A stretch of 64,000 nt of DNA from Pochonia chlamydosporia 170. Its lineage: Eukaryota; Ascomycota; Sordariomycetes; Hypocreales; Clavicipitaceae. The notes under the pieces were generated by a model. It was given only the letters and a program-made list of their open reading frames with translations. It did no database searches and was not told the origin of the DNA. A program made the position numbers and the translations under genes. Shown here in pieces: positions 36,961 to 49,214 of this stretch. The stretch covers positions 8,060,001 through 8,124,000 of the forward strand of contig NC_035790.1 in the NCBI RefSeq assembly GCF_001653235.2. Direction: 5' to 3'. How positions within the stretch are numbered: position 1 is the stretch's first letter; every line of letters begins with the position of its first letter.

Positions 36961-37834
36961 TTTTGTTAGCCTAAAACAAACACACCTAAGAGCTTAGAGC
37001 GCCCTATAAAATACCGCACTTACACGCAACTTATTAGCAATTTAGTCTAGATTATTACTTCCCTTTAGTTTAAGTAGTTAGAATCCTTCTAATTGCCTAG
37101 ATTAAATAGTATTTAATTCTTAATTGCTTTAGTCTTTCTAGAAGACTTTCCTAAAGTTATTTAGTAGTGTGCCTCTATAAGGTATAGCATGTAGCAAAGA
37201 AAGGCGCTTTTAGGCCAAGTGGTTAAAAGTCTCCTAGTTCTTTAGATTAAATAGTATTTAATCCTTAATTGCTTTAGTCTTTCTAGAAGACCTTAGCAAT
37301 ATTATTTAGTAGTATACCTTTATAAGGTATAACCTATAGCAAAGGAAGGCGCTCTTACTTAATAAGGGATTTAGTAAATAAGCATTAAATATATTAAGTA
37401 AATAGCTCTAGTTAAGAAAAATTATAGTTAAGTCTATTAATTATTGTTATCTAGCTAGAGAGGGCAGAACCTCCCTTCTTTAGCCAGGAGTTTTTTAATT
37501 AACAGACTTAACCGCGATTTTTTTTTAACTAGAGCTATTTACTTGATGCATTTAATGCTTGTTTACTGAATCCCTTGTTAACCAAGGGCACCTTTCTTTG
37601 CCGCAGGTTATACCTCCCAGAGGTGCACCACCAAACGATATTGCTGGGGTCTTCCGGAAAGACAGAAGCAATTGAGGATTAAATACCATTTAATCTAGGG
37701 GATTGGAAGAGTTATGACTACTTGGACTAAATAGAAGTGATTTAATTTAGACTGAATTGCTGACGAGCTGCGTGTAAGTGCGGTATTTCTTAGGGTACTC
37801 TGAGCTCTTGGGTGTGTTCGTTTTAGGCCAACAA
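36961..37834. repeat. Large imperfect inverted repeat (foldback element)
   Basis: The left arm starts TTTTGTTAGCCTAAAACAAA (36961) and the right arm ends with its complement at about 37834; similarity continues inward for more than 350 bp to a short loop near 37445-37495. The left arm holds a 115-bp unit twice in tandem (37098-37213 and 37243-37357); the right arm has it once (37579-37697, inverted). The left copies carry heavy C-to-T/G-to-A decay while the right copy is nearly GC-normal, so RIP acted very unevenly. Confidence 0.8.
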
Positions 37835-38574
37835 ACTGTAAAACCACCAATAATATTCTTGAACAACTGTAAAGGTCTGGGCTAAAGCCCAGTCTTGTGC
37901 GCAACTGAGGGAGCCTGTATAGTGCTAGATTGAGCAGTCACAAGGGACTTGTTCAATTCGTACTCTTTTGCCGTAATGGCCAAAGGGCCCGGACAACCGG
38001 TATGTCTGCAGCTAGCACCTGCGATGGCCCAATCGGGCTAGACCATAACAACAACTGATTATTAAAAGCTCACGTTGAATCACCATTAGGTGGTAGTATA
38101 GTATTAGCAGCTATCGTATTAAAATTCAGTTGTACCTATGTCTGGTAATGTTGGAAAGATCTCCCCAGCGACGCCACAGCAGCTCAGGGTAAAAGCAGCG
38201 CTGCTCAGGCACTAGTTGGTTCAAAACCCGCGACCTGGTTGGCGGAGCAGAAGCCCACATTTTTAACGGCAGTCGGCATTTTGATGGATGTGGAAGTGGC
38301 TTGTGCTGGTCCGAGGACTTGGCATGATCGCCGACCAAAACCTGACGCCTCGCCGACTGACAGTATTGAACCTTGACGCATGGCCGAGCATCAGGCCACA
38401 CATGAGCAAGCCAAATGATTATAGGTGAAGGGTTCAGAATGCCGAAACAGCCTCAATGGTTCTATATTTAAAACTGAGTACCTATCCGTTTCGAAATGGC
38501 TTACAAGGTCAACTCCCCTCACTTGTAGCACACATCCCACAACGATTCAACGTATACTTCGACAACTAGGCAAA
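37835..38574. other. Intergenic, repeat-to-gene transition
   Basis: Composition returns to normal. A minus-strand frame (38126-38401) has no features. Serves as promoter of the dioxygenase gene at 38575. It contains no TCGGNNNCCGA site. Confidence 0.45.
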
Positions 38575-39518
38575 ATGGATCAAATGCTGGCAGTCCACGA
38601 TATTCACGAACCAAACACAGGAACCTGGCAATATGTTGTCGCAGACCCGTCCACCATGAGCGCAGTCATCATCGACTCCGTCTTGGACTTTGACCCAGCC
38701 TCTGCGAGCATCACCACAAAAAGTGCAGACACTCTGTTGGCTCTAGTCAAAGACAAGGGCTACAAGGTCGAGCTAATTTTGGAGACACACGCCCATGCCG
38801 ATCACCTCACTGCCGCCGCATACCTGCAGGAACAGCTCGCGACAAGTCAGGGTACTCGGCCGGAGATAGGCATAGGCAAGCGCATAGCCGAAGTGCAAAA
38901 GCGCTTCGGTGACAGATACGGAGTAAATCCCGATGAATATAAGAACGCCTTTGACAGACTATTCGAGGATGATGCCGAGTTTCGGATCGGCAATCTGACA
39001 GCCACTGTTCTCTACTTACCCGGCCACACTCCAGATCATGTCGGTTACAAGATTCAAGGTGTGCCAATTTCACAATTCGTATACAAGTATTTGCGTGTAA
39101 ACTAACCTGAACAGACAACATATTTTGCGGCGACTCCCTTTTCAACGCCGACGTTGGCTCCGCGCGGTGCGATTTCCCCGGCGGCGATGCGACACAGCTG
39201 TATGCCTCTGTGCAGAAACTCTTAAACCACGCACCGCATGTGAAGATATGGACTGGACATGATTACCCGCCTGAAGCGAGGGCAGGGCGTGCCGTTTCCG
39301 CAATGACGGTCAGCCAGCACAGAGAGCAGAACAAACACCTCAAGGACGGGACATCGCGAGAAGAGTTTGTGACTTGGAGAACGGAGAGGGATGCGACGCT
39401 GAAAGAGCCACGGCTTATTCATTATGCTTTGCAGATTAATATTCGGGGTGGGCGGTTGCCGAAGGCGACTGCGTTGGGGGACAGGCTGGTTCATGTGCCG
39501 CTGAAGGCTTCATTTTAG
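38575..39518 (+). CDS. ETHE1-type persulfide dioxygenase (metallo-beta-lactamase fold)
   Basis: Exons 38575-39058 and 39115-39518, 56-nt intron, 295 aa. Metal ligands are all present: THAHADHL (HxHxDH), the second His in YLPGHTPDHVGY, DNIFCGDSLF with the bridging Asp, and GHDY near the C-terminus. The DVGSARCDFPGGDA stretch is specific to the ETHE1/Blh branch, which oxidises glutathione persulfide to sulfite with one Fe(II). ETHE1 of animals is mitochondrial; no convincing targeting peptide is seen here. It lies next to the NRPS of a sulfur-rich metabolite cluster, separated from the proline genes by repeats, so a role in handling persulfide/H2S released during ETP sulfur chemistry is an attractive inference. 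A housekeeping role cannot be excluded. Confidence 0.92.
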
Positions 39519-39872
39519 TCAATGCCGTGATGCTTTGGACGGTGTGATGTGTCAATGATGCAAGGAAAGTATGTGCTATAGCTAATGAAGTGTTTTGGTC
39601 CATGTTTATATGGTGGCGGCTTTCTCCGTGTACTGGTGCTTCCCCTCGAATTCGTGCTTGAACTGGTGCTCTTCACAATTGGAATTCAGTGTCTGTGGGT
39701 TCACCTGTTCTTTCGTAGGGGTTTACTTGCTGATGGGCTTTTTGTCTTAATGAAATGATAATTGCAGGTGACTATATACAAAACTTTTGTAGGGAATGCA
39801 TGACATGCGATTAACAACGTGGTCAACATCAATGCCCAGCTCAGAATACATAGCAAATACTTCCAAACGACT
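39519..39872. other. Short intergenic between convergent genes
   Basis: 3' ends of the dioxygenase (+) and NRPS (-) genes; T-rich; nothing else was recognised. Confidence 0.5.
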
Positions 39873-42800
39873 TTAAAGAAGGACCAGCTCAGCGAGCTTC
39901 AGAGGTGTTCTTCCCACAAAGATAGAACGCACAGGCAAATCGATTCCAAGCCTCCGCATTCGATGCCGCAACGACATGACGGCCATGGAATCCGCACCAG
40001 CAGAGAAGAACGAACCATTATTCGACAGAGACTTGGACGTCGGCCCTAGACAAGCTGACATCTCACTTCTAATTGTGTCTGCCATCTCATCCACAGATAT
40101 CGAGTACGAAGATTCGCTGGACCGGGGCGATCCAGTTCCCGAACTCGACGGCGGACTACCCTCCGCTGAGTCGAGCTCCGAAACCTTGAGATCAGCAAGT
40201 TGATCGTGCAAGTCGGAGAGGGAACACTCGTCCGCCATGGCATTGAGGATAACACCCAGGGCTTTTTCGACAATGTCCATAGAACTAGGAGGGATGTAGC
40301 TCGTGTCATGCTCCAGGTGGATCGACCACCTATCCTTTGCTAGCTCAAACCACTCCATCATGAGCGGGAACTTGGACCCGTTGGCAAACTGAGGAGATGA
40401 TGAGACTTGGCAGCCTGGTATCTGTAGCCAATTGTCAAGACCGCTGCTGCGAGTGTGGAATGTAACCATGCATTCGAACAGGGGATGGTGAAGATGTCCA
40501 TTTGGGAATCCATGTACACCTAGGACGTCGCTGAAAGAAATGGCATGTGCTAGAGCCTTCAGGGCCGAGTTGCGTACTTCAACCAATACTGTGCTGATCT
40601 TGGTCTGATGCTGATTCGAAAGCCTCGGTAGCCGTACTCGGATGGGGAGCCGATCCAAAAATTGACCCAGGGCTTCTTCGTCTTTGAGCGTTGACCGATT
40701 GGCATTCGGGGCACCGAGAACAATATCGTGTTCTCCGGAGAGCCAGTGGAGGAGCAGCGCAGCAACCGCCAGGGCCATTTGGTGATGTGTGATGCCGAGT
40801 CTCCTCACGCACTTATTCAGGGACGTTACGACCTGGCCACTACACTCGACGCTTCGAGAAGAACCTTGGAAGGTGGCCAAGGGGGACGGTAGAAACGAAC
40901 GACGCAGGAGTGATGGTCTGTGGTCATTGTAGCTGTGGCCGCTGAGGTAGTTTCTCCAGAAGGACTTTTCCTCAAGAGAGGGACGTTGGGTCCATTTAGG
41001 AGATTCCAGGTGCTGTGGCCTGTCGTGTTGTGTTACAGTTCCTCCAGCTAGGGCAACGCTCGTGAGTCTCAGCAGGTTTTGCAATGTGCCGAGATCAGCA
41101 ACGGCGTGAGAGGTTACAATCATAAGTTGACACTTGGTATTTGATGATTGTGTAGACTCGCCGTTGGCGGCTCGGACCAAGTGAACGCGGATGAGAGTAT
41201 CCTGCTCAAGATCAAACCGGTAGTTGACTTCAGCTTCCAGGTCGAGATGAGTAACTTGACGCACTTTTGGGGGAACATCTGAAATGACTCTCTTGGGCCC
41301 ATTCGCTCCCTCTGCCATGTGGCAAGAAAGAACAGGGTCTGACGCAAGCGCCGTGTTGAGAGAATTCGTCAAGTTGTCCGGATCAACTTTGCCACTGACA
41401 TGCAGAACACAGGCAATGTTGAAAGTCGTAACAGTTGTAGCGACTTGATACTGAAACCAAACTTGCCGCTCCAGCTCCGTAAGACTTTCGGGAGGGAGTT
41501 TCTCATTCACTTCAGCAATGCCGTCTGAAGTCGTGCCATGTAATAGTCGTTGGATGGCATCGCACTGTCCGCGGAATGAAGGAGAGACAACAAGATCGCG
41601 CACCCTAACCTTTTTTGAGAATGCGGCTGTGAGTCTCGTCGCAAGAAGCATGAGCAATATTGAATGGCCGCCAAGACGGAAAAAATCGTCATCGTCTTCA
41701 AGACTCTTCTCCGGTCCCAGTCGAAGCACCTGACGCCATTGCTCGGCGAGTTTATCAGAAATGCCATTCCCCAACGAATTTCGAAACCCACCGTCCGGAG
41801 AGGGTAGAGTAGTAGTATACAGTGCTTCCAAAGCTTTAGAGTCGACCTTTCCATTAGGCGTCTTTGGAAGCTGCGCCAGAGGAACTATCGCACTCGGTAT
41901 CCAGGGCGTAGAGAGCATCTCGCCTAGTCTTTCGCGAATAGTAGCTGCCTTCTTGGAAGTATCTGAAGCTTCCTGCTGTTTGTCGCAAGTAATGTATGCC
42001 ACCAGTGTTCCGTTGACTGCAATGGCGGCGCAGTGTGATATACCTCCGCATGACATGATCGCGCATTCCACTCCTGCTAGCTCGACGCGAAAACCCCGTA
42101 TCTTGGCAACTCGATCTATTCTTCCATGATACGTCAGTCGTCCGTCTTTTCCTTGAGTTCCGTAATCTCGTGTGCGAAACATGTGCTCGTCCGTATGCCA
42201 CGGGTCAGGTAGGATTTGTTGCGCCGACTTGTCCGGGTCGTTGATGTATCCTCGCAAAACTTGCTTGCCAGCCAGGTAGATTTCTCCCCGTTCTCCGCAA
42301 GGGACATGCTTTTTGTCTTCGTCGAGTATGTAAATGCGTACAGTTTCTAAAGGGGCGCCTATTGTGAGGGTATCTCCGGGGATCATTCGCCCAAAGGAGG
42401 CCAAGACGGAACACTAACGCGGATTAGGCAATGCAATAGAAATAGAAATCTGTTGCTATTCGATACGAACCTCGGCAGGGCCATAAGCATTGTAAAGAAG
42501 CACCCGAGAGGCAAACTTTTCGATGAGGGCGTTTGTCACCGCCTCTCCCGTAGAGATGATCTGTAATATCAGCTGTTAGAAAACGCAGCCATACGCACTC
42601 CAACTAAAAGCTCACCATGTCTATGTTGCAAAGTTCATCAGCATCCATTGCCACCAACGCAGATGGAGTTGCCATGACGGTATTCACCTTCAAAAGATGG
42701 GCGTACGGGTCGACAGGATCTCGAAGCACAAGTGTAGCTCCATGGAGAAACGTAGAAAATATCTCCACGTTACAAGCATCAAAAGCCGGTGACATGAATT

Positions 42801-45800
42801 GAGCAATGCGCCGCTCGGGAGACGCATAAACGCTTGCTTCCAAGTTGCTTTGACATGTCAATAGCCCACGATTGGAAATTGGAATACCCTTTGGTGTACC
42901 TGTGGAGCCTGATGTAAAGACGACGACAAAGTCAGAGCCGGGAGACGCTGTGTCCGGGAGTCTCTCCAAGTTGTCCTCGCATGAGAACCCTGGTATTATG
43001 TTATCCACGATCAGAACCTTCAATGTTGAAAGCTTGGGAGCTTCATGTTTCTGTGTCTCTTGAGACACCAGCATTGCAGATGCACCGCTCTTTTCACAAA
43101 CTGCTTCCCGTCGTTCCATGGGCCAATTTGGATCAATGGGTACAAATGTATCACCAGACTTGACGACGCCCAATAACGCCAGAATCCATTGTATGGTCCC
43201 GTCGCCGTAGATGGCAATGACGTTGCCGGATGAGTGTGCAAGTATATGATGTGCAATCGCGTTGGATAATTTGTCAATCTCGCCGTACGTGAGGGTCGTG
43301 CCTAAGCAGTCTTCCAAAGCCACAAGCTGGCTGAATTTATCAATGGATTGCTCCAAGACCTGTTTGACCGTGAGGTTATCAGGCTCTATTTGAACTTGTT
43401 TCGCCATCTGTATCACGCTTTCCTGAAGTTGGTTCAGCTTCATACAATCCTCTACAAGCGTCGCATGGAGAATAGCATGTAGTGAATACTGAAAATTCTC
43501 CCCGATTCGACGGACCGTCTTGTTCTCAAATTCACAATCGTCGTATAAGATTCGGAACTTGCCGTCTGAATCAACCAGCAGGCTTAGTGGGAAATCGCTG
43601 TTATCCAGAGACTCAACCCGAATTGGCTTGGTTCTGGGATGCTCATCATGCAGATTAGGCTGCAGGGCAACCAAATTCCGCATCTTGAAGCCAGTTCCGA
43701 TCTGGTCGGAGCGCGCCCAGGCATATTTGCCTACCGCGGCAAGGTCGTCCATCGCTCTTTGAAGCAGACTCACAATGGTCTCGTCCCCAATAAACCTAAA
43801 GACTAGTGGGAGAGTTGATATGTACGAACCAACTGCGTTTTCGTGATTGGGGATGGCGCCTCGGCTTGAGAATACTGATCCAACGACAACAGTGGGATTC
43901 ATCTCGAGAACACTCAGTGCCATTGCCCACGCCGTCATGTAGAGACAAGCAACTGAGACTCCGTTTTGCTGTGCGAATTGTATAGCCTCGTATTTGCCCA
44001 CTGAGGCTTCGAATGTGGCGACGGCAGTGGCTTTGGGATCGCGTGAGTCGCCTTTGCTACCAGTCTCGATGACTTCTTCATGGGTGTCGAGTCCGTCTAA
44101 ATAATCATGAAAGAAGTTTCTAACTTCCTGGTCCTTGGTAATCTGGATGTCAATGAGCCCAAGGTTCGTGTCAATTGCAGATACACTGTGCGGTATTGAC
44201 AACCCCAACGCTGCCCTTTCGACATTGCCGAGTATAAGCTCTAGGGAGCAACCATCCATTAGGCTATGATGAATTGTGAGTACAACTGTAAGAGCCTCTT
44301 CCTCACCCGTGGGCGATACACTGTCATGGGGAACGTTCGAAATCTCTGTCTCTACTCCGTATCTGAAAAAGTCCAGAGAGCATCCGAGACCAATAGACAA
44401 GCTGGTTGACTCAACAGCTTTTCGATATTCAACATGAGAATCGTAGTTCCAAGTCCCTGGCTTTCTAAAGGGGCACCTGTGGACAACCTGCACACCAGAT
44501 CCAATGGCCAGAGACACTTCAGTTCTGAAAATTGGCTCAGACTGCCAGACTACTCGCCAGGCTCGTTCCATTGCGACTGACTGAGAGTTCGTATAGGCTA
44601 GTTTGATTTGGTTCACATATTTTGAGTCATCCATCAATGTAGGCAACGCCAGTTCAAGTTGAAAGCTGGTTAATGGCCCGACATCGAAGCTGTCTCCGTC
44701 CAGCCCTAAAAATTCGCGGGTCTGCTCGCGAAGGCTTGGTAGCATTCCTACAGTAGTTGGATCCCTGGTAGCCTCGATAGTCGCTGAATCTAACGAGGGC
44801 AAAATTGAAGCGTGGTGCGATATGGAGGAGAATGTTTGATGCTTGAAAATGTCTCTCACAGAGCTTTGGACCCCAAAGCGGCGAAGAACAGAGACAAATT
44901 TCAACGCGAGGAGCGACGATCCTCCCAGCTCATTGAACGATTCACCACCACGTAGTGTCTTCAGTTTCTCAGGTCTGAATTCAAACACCTCCGAGGCCGC
45001 CTCTAGCACTCTTTCAAGCTTGAACTGATGATTGAAACTCGACTGGTCAAGTCCAGCGTGTTCTGGATGTGTTGACGCCTCCCCCTTTTCCGCAATCTCG
45101 TTTGCCTGACCCTCAGCGCTGGCATTAAGTACGGCAAGCAGCTGTTGTGTCTGTATCTTTCCATTCGGTGACAATGGAATAGAATCGGTGGCTTTGATCA
45201 TGAATGGTATGAAGTATGAACACATGCTTTCGTTGGCTTTGGAGAGAAGAGTCGCAATGTCGACACTCGACGGCGTTATGACCGCAATGATACCGTTCTC
45301 CGTCCACACCGCGTGAGCTGTTCTAACTCCAAGTGGTTGCCCGACCCGGAGTAATCCATCCTCAACATCTTGATCAAGATTCACAAGAAATCCACTATTC
45401 TTGACTGTTCGATCTCTGCGTCCTCGGAACTCGATAACTCGGTCGCCAGACGGGCCTTGGACCCATCGACCATAGTCTCCAGTTCGATACACCCGAAGTC
45501 CATTCCAAGTTATGAAGCTTTCGTTTGTCTTTTCTTCATTCTTGAAATAGCCATTTGAAAGACCATCACCTCCGATGATGATTTCTCCATCAACGTATGC
45601 CTCGTTTATTGCTGTAAGGTTGTCACGTAAGAGCCAGCAAGGACTCTGTCTCATGAATCCACCGATTAAGAAAGGATTAATCTTTCCAGTCTTTGGATCT
45701 CGTTCGACCTTTTGCACGCATCCTAGGGCCGTTGTTTCAGTACCTCCGTATGCGGCCAGCACCCTCACTCCGGCGTCAACCCATGCGCCAAAGAGGTCCG

Positions 45801-46675
45801 GCGATGCCGTTTCGCCTCCGACGAGAATTGTATGTATCCTGGAATACATATCCTTACCTGTGGAGGGAGTTGGAAGCATTGCCAGCAAGGACGGCGTGGC
45901 TGCCAAGACAGTACATGACGGTGCGCTCTGGTAGATATCTTCTGCTTCTGATGGGACTATAGTTCCGCCGTTGCCCAAAACCGAGAACAACATGCACGTA
46001 CAAGCTATGGTAGGTGAGTAAATGCTCATAAAAACATGGGGTCTATAGAAGGGGATTGTTTAGCTTACCATCGAATCCAACTGATAATATATGAAGTAGT
46101 CTGTCTCCAGGGACAATGCCCATGTTTACAGGACTTGTTCTGGAGTACACACACAACGATTTGTGCGATATCTTGACACCCTTGGGCCGGCCCGTGCTCC
46201 CGCTAGTGAAGATAATACATGCTGTATCTTCTGGTTGAATATGGAAACCCTCTGGAAGTTGACTTTCTTCCGCAGGAGATGTGGGAAGGGCCAACAGGTT
46301 AAAAATTTGACATTCCCCTTGAGGAGGGTGAAAGGCTTCTGGCGTAGTGTTGACCACGACTGGTCTCTCGACGAGGTTGTAAACATAATTGATGTTATCT
46401 TGTGACCACCTTCTGCGGTCTATGGGAACAAAGGAGGCTCCAGCCTTAAGAATTGAGAGAATTGCGACAAGATTGAAACTGCCGTGACTGGTTATGAGAA
46501 GAACTATTGAGCCCCTTGTAACTCCGAGCCGCTGGAGGTCACCTGCCACTGTGGACGATGATGTGTCAAGCTGTCGGTATGACAGACACCCTTCTGCGTG
46601 ATCAACAGCAATGTTGTCTGGCCATTTCTGGACTGTTTGATAGAACAAGTCGCACAAATTGGTAGGGTTCGCCAT
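39873..46675 (-). CDS. gliP: Two-module NRPS for an ETP diketopiperazine (GliP-like), A-T-C-A-T-C-T
   Basis: Exons 46675-46069, 46004-42616, 42560-42471 and 42413-39873; 2208 aa, close to A. fumigatus GliP and with the same domain order. A1 (FTSGSTGRPKG near residue 160; YRTGDYGRW near 377), T1 (LGGSSLLAL near 565), C1 with intact HHSLMDG near 780, A2 (FTSGSTGTPKG near 1235; NAYGPAECS across introns 2-3; FRTRDYG near 1440), T2 (LGGHSILL near 1613), C2 with SHAVADLGT near 1797, T3 (AGADSMAV near 2170). The terminal C2 has SHxxxDxxT instead of HHxxxDG, which is what DKP-forming fungal NRPSs show; C2-T3 would close the ring. The amino acids chosen by A1 and A2 cannot be read reliably by eye. It is divergent from the GliC-like P450 across a 357-bp promoter with regulator sites. 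Confidence 0.96.
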
Positions 46676-46845
46676 GACTGATGGTGGACAAGGGTGGTGG
46701 AGGGAAGGGAACAGACCAATGCAGCAGGCTATGCGGAGTTCAAATGATGAAATTCGAGCCACAAATTGAGTTATGTCTTGCAAATCCTGGCAGAATCTCT
46801 AGAATTACTATGATTGGTGCCAATATACAGATTTCTATGTCCATA

Positions 46846-46856
46846 TCGGTAGCCGT
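46846..46856. promoter_or_regulatory. Degenerate TCGGNNNCCGA site (TCGGTAGCCGT)
   Basis: One mismatch (final A to T) from the palindrome, same helical face as the exact site at 46867. Confidence 0.5.
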
Positions 46857-46866
46857 CACCTATGTT

Positions 46867-46877
46867 TCGGTGACCGA
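46867..46877. promoter_or_regulatory. TCGGNNNCCGA site (TCGGTGACCGA)
   Basis: Exact match. This is the motif I recall being reported as the putative GliZ-binding site of gli promoters. Zn2Cys6 dimers typically bind such inverted CGG triplets. Confidence 0.75.
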
Positions 46878-47032
46878 CATGACAAGAGTGTAAGCCATGC
46901 AGGGAGCTTGTTGAGCAAGTTTGTGGCACATTACAAGGCCCTATTCGTCAAAGTTCTGTCGGCGTCGTCGTTTCCAGACGTAGAAACTCTGTCTGTCTCA
47001 TCGGCCAGAATGAAGTTGCCCCATACCTCAGA

Positions 47033-48968
47033 ATGAACATCTCAACGACAGCAAACGATGCAATGATGCATCCGACACACCTACAGGTTGCTACGTCTGG
47101 ATACGTGGTTGGCTCGATTTTCGTATCGTTTCTTCTATACAAACTAGTCATTGGAATTTGGACAGTGTTCAGTACTCTCAGCAAGGGTCCCAAGGTGAGA
47201 GAAATGATGTTTCTTGGGAGATAGTGTTCTCCAATATCTTTAGGGCTTGACGCTAAATATTATCGAGCAGGTGCCCAGCCTGTCAAAGAATTTATACGGC
47301 TTGAAAGATCTTCCATGTCTGCCATTCAAGTTTCCAAATGGTCAAGGCACAGAAAAATTCTTCGACGGTAGAAGATCTGCCAAAGCGTGGCGAAAGATAT
47401 ACGGGCCAACGTATAGTATCTGGTCAGGCTTTAAACGGGAAGTGTGAGTGTACAGCAGTCACTGGTTAACTGGGACCAGACTAAAGACTTATTCATCGAG
47501 TACAGGATTTTGACCAAGCCGGAAGACGTAAAGGCGTTCTATAAAGACTCTCATACCCACATTAAAGCCACAGACAATAATGCTGGATGGCTCTTTGCCG
47601 AGCTTTTGGGATCTTGTGTCGGATTGGTCAGTCAACAACGATGGCGACGAGTTAGAAAACCATTTGACTGCCATTTCACACGACCCGTGTCCCATACAAG
47701 GGTAAAGGCATTCCATGACGAGGCGACTCATTTCCTGAACAATTTGAACCCAACCAGGGATGATATCATTGTTAATGCAACGAATGACTTGAAATATTGT
47801 CCCTTCTTTATCGTCGCTAGAATTTTCTTTGGAAAGCTTGATACAGAGCAGCAGAATGAATTGCAGGAACTAGGCGCGCTCAGAGAGCATCTCTTTCGAG
47901 ACACATTCATGGGAGGTATCAATCGGTACTCCATCGCCAAGTACCTCCCTGGGTCTGCGATGCCGCGGCTTAGAGAGTTTCAAACCCGGTGGAAGGCATT
48001 TGCTAAACACGCATGCACAACGGCAGCCGCCCAAAATGGGTGTGCCATCATTCCCTTGTGGGAGTCTGTGGAAAGAGGCCAACTGTCCATGGACGAAGTA
48101 CGTTTCCTGGGTTTACAATTACGATTCGTGGCTGACGTGATATAGCTGCTTCAAACGCTAGATGAATGCATGTTTGCAAATCTAGATGTTACAACGCACG
48201 CAGTAGCTTGGACGGTCCTCACGATTTCTCAGCACAAGGACATTCAAGAAAAGTTATTTGCTGAGATCCTCGAACGCGCTGGCTCAAATACTGCCGAAGA
48301 ACAATATGAAGCATATATTCGGCAAGATGACACATTGCTGGCCGCTTGTGTGTTTGAATCCTCCCGGCTACACCCAATACTGCGTGAGTAAACATCTCGT
48401 TCCTTTGACGAATGGCCGTTATACTGAACTTGTACAACAGCGTTTTCGAACCCAGAAGCAGCTAAAGATGATAAAATGCTTGATCGTTACATGATACCTA
48501 AGCATGTTCGTACATAGACCCTTCGTGGTATTAGTGTCTTCAAGGCTAATGCCCGGACAGACGGACGTCATCGTAGACGCTTATGCGATCAACGTCGACA
48601 ATCCGTACTGGGATGAACCCTTTAAGTTTGACCCATACAGGCATATAGGGAGGAAAGATCAGGTAACTCAATTCCGTCTTCGGGAAGTTCGACGTTCTAG
48701 ACTGACTGGTTTGCGTTGCTCACAGGCCCAACGATACAACATGTGGAGATTTGGGTTCGGGCCTCGACAATGCCTAGGCAAGTACATTGCCGACATCATT
48801 CTTCGCATTATTCTAGTGGAACTTCTGAGAGAGTATGTGTTGCAGATAGTATCGGGTACCGGCGATGCGGAACACAATCTCCAAGAAGACAGTTGGATCG
48901 GCTTGCCGAACAGCATGGTAAGGTTGATTCCGAGGCATCATGCATGCAAAAGCGCTGGTACCGTTTAG
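47033..48968 (+). CDS. gliC: Cytochrome P450, GliC-like
   Basis: Exons 47033-47194, 47244-47443, 47506-48097, 48146-48383, 48441-48505, 48561-48662 and 48726-48968; introns 48-63 nt; 533 aa, all in phase. An N-terminal membrane anchor (YVVGSIFVSFLLYKLVIGIW, residues 24-43), I-helix FANLDVTTHAVAW, ESSRLHP for the ExxR motif, and heme loop FGFGPRQCLGKYIADIIL. The unusual ANLDVT I-helix and the RYNMWRFGFGPRQC run are characteristic of the GliC/SirC branch. In gliotoxin biosynthesis GliC hydroxylates the diketopiperazine alpha carbon so that glutathione can be attached. The sixth exon begins after the GGACAG acceptor (48560), chosen because it alone restores the TDVIVDAYAINVDNPYW frame. Confidence 0.93.
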
Positions 48969-49214
48969 TGTAGCTGAATTAGTTTATTTTGATCAAAACA
49001 TCTCTGATAATTTATGTGAAGTTTTCCAGATCATCGCAACTTCCAAGCTCGAGAGACATGTTACGAGTGCTAGATCATTAAAGCGGGAGCCAGAGCGGCT
49101 GCCGAAATAGCAAGTACCAAATACTGAAATTGCTATTCAGGAATTATTGTTCTTCGCTAAGAGGTTTCGGCATCTCATTTTAGACCTAGACAACAAGACG
49201 AATCCATTAAGAGA

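Larger units (their letters stand above)
46676..47032. promoter_or_regulatory. Divergent gliP-gliC promoter
   Basis: 357 bp shared by the NRPS (-) and the P450 (+). It contains a full and a near-full copy of the palindrome TCGGNNNCCGA 21 bp apart, i.e. about two helical turns, midway between the two starts. Confidence 0.75.

Noticed and set aside
40625..40635. TCGGTAGCCGT inside the NRPS coding sequence
   Set aside because: One-mismatch form within an exon; such degenerate matches also occur by chance, as at 19319-19329 in prnD.
48501..48560. Continuing the P450 frame from the TTCAAG acceptor at about 48544
   Set aside because: It gives a stop or the wrong frame; the GGACAG acceptor restores TDVIVDAYA in phase.
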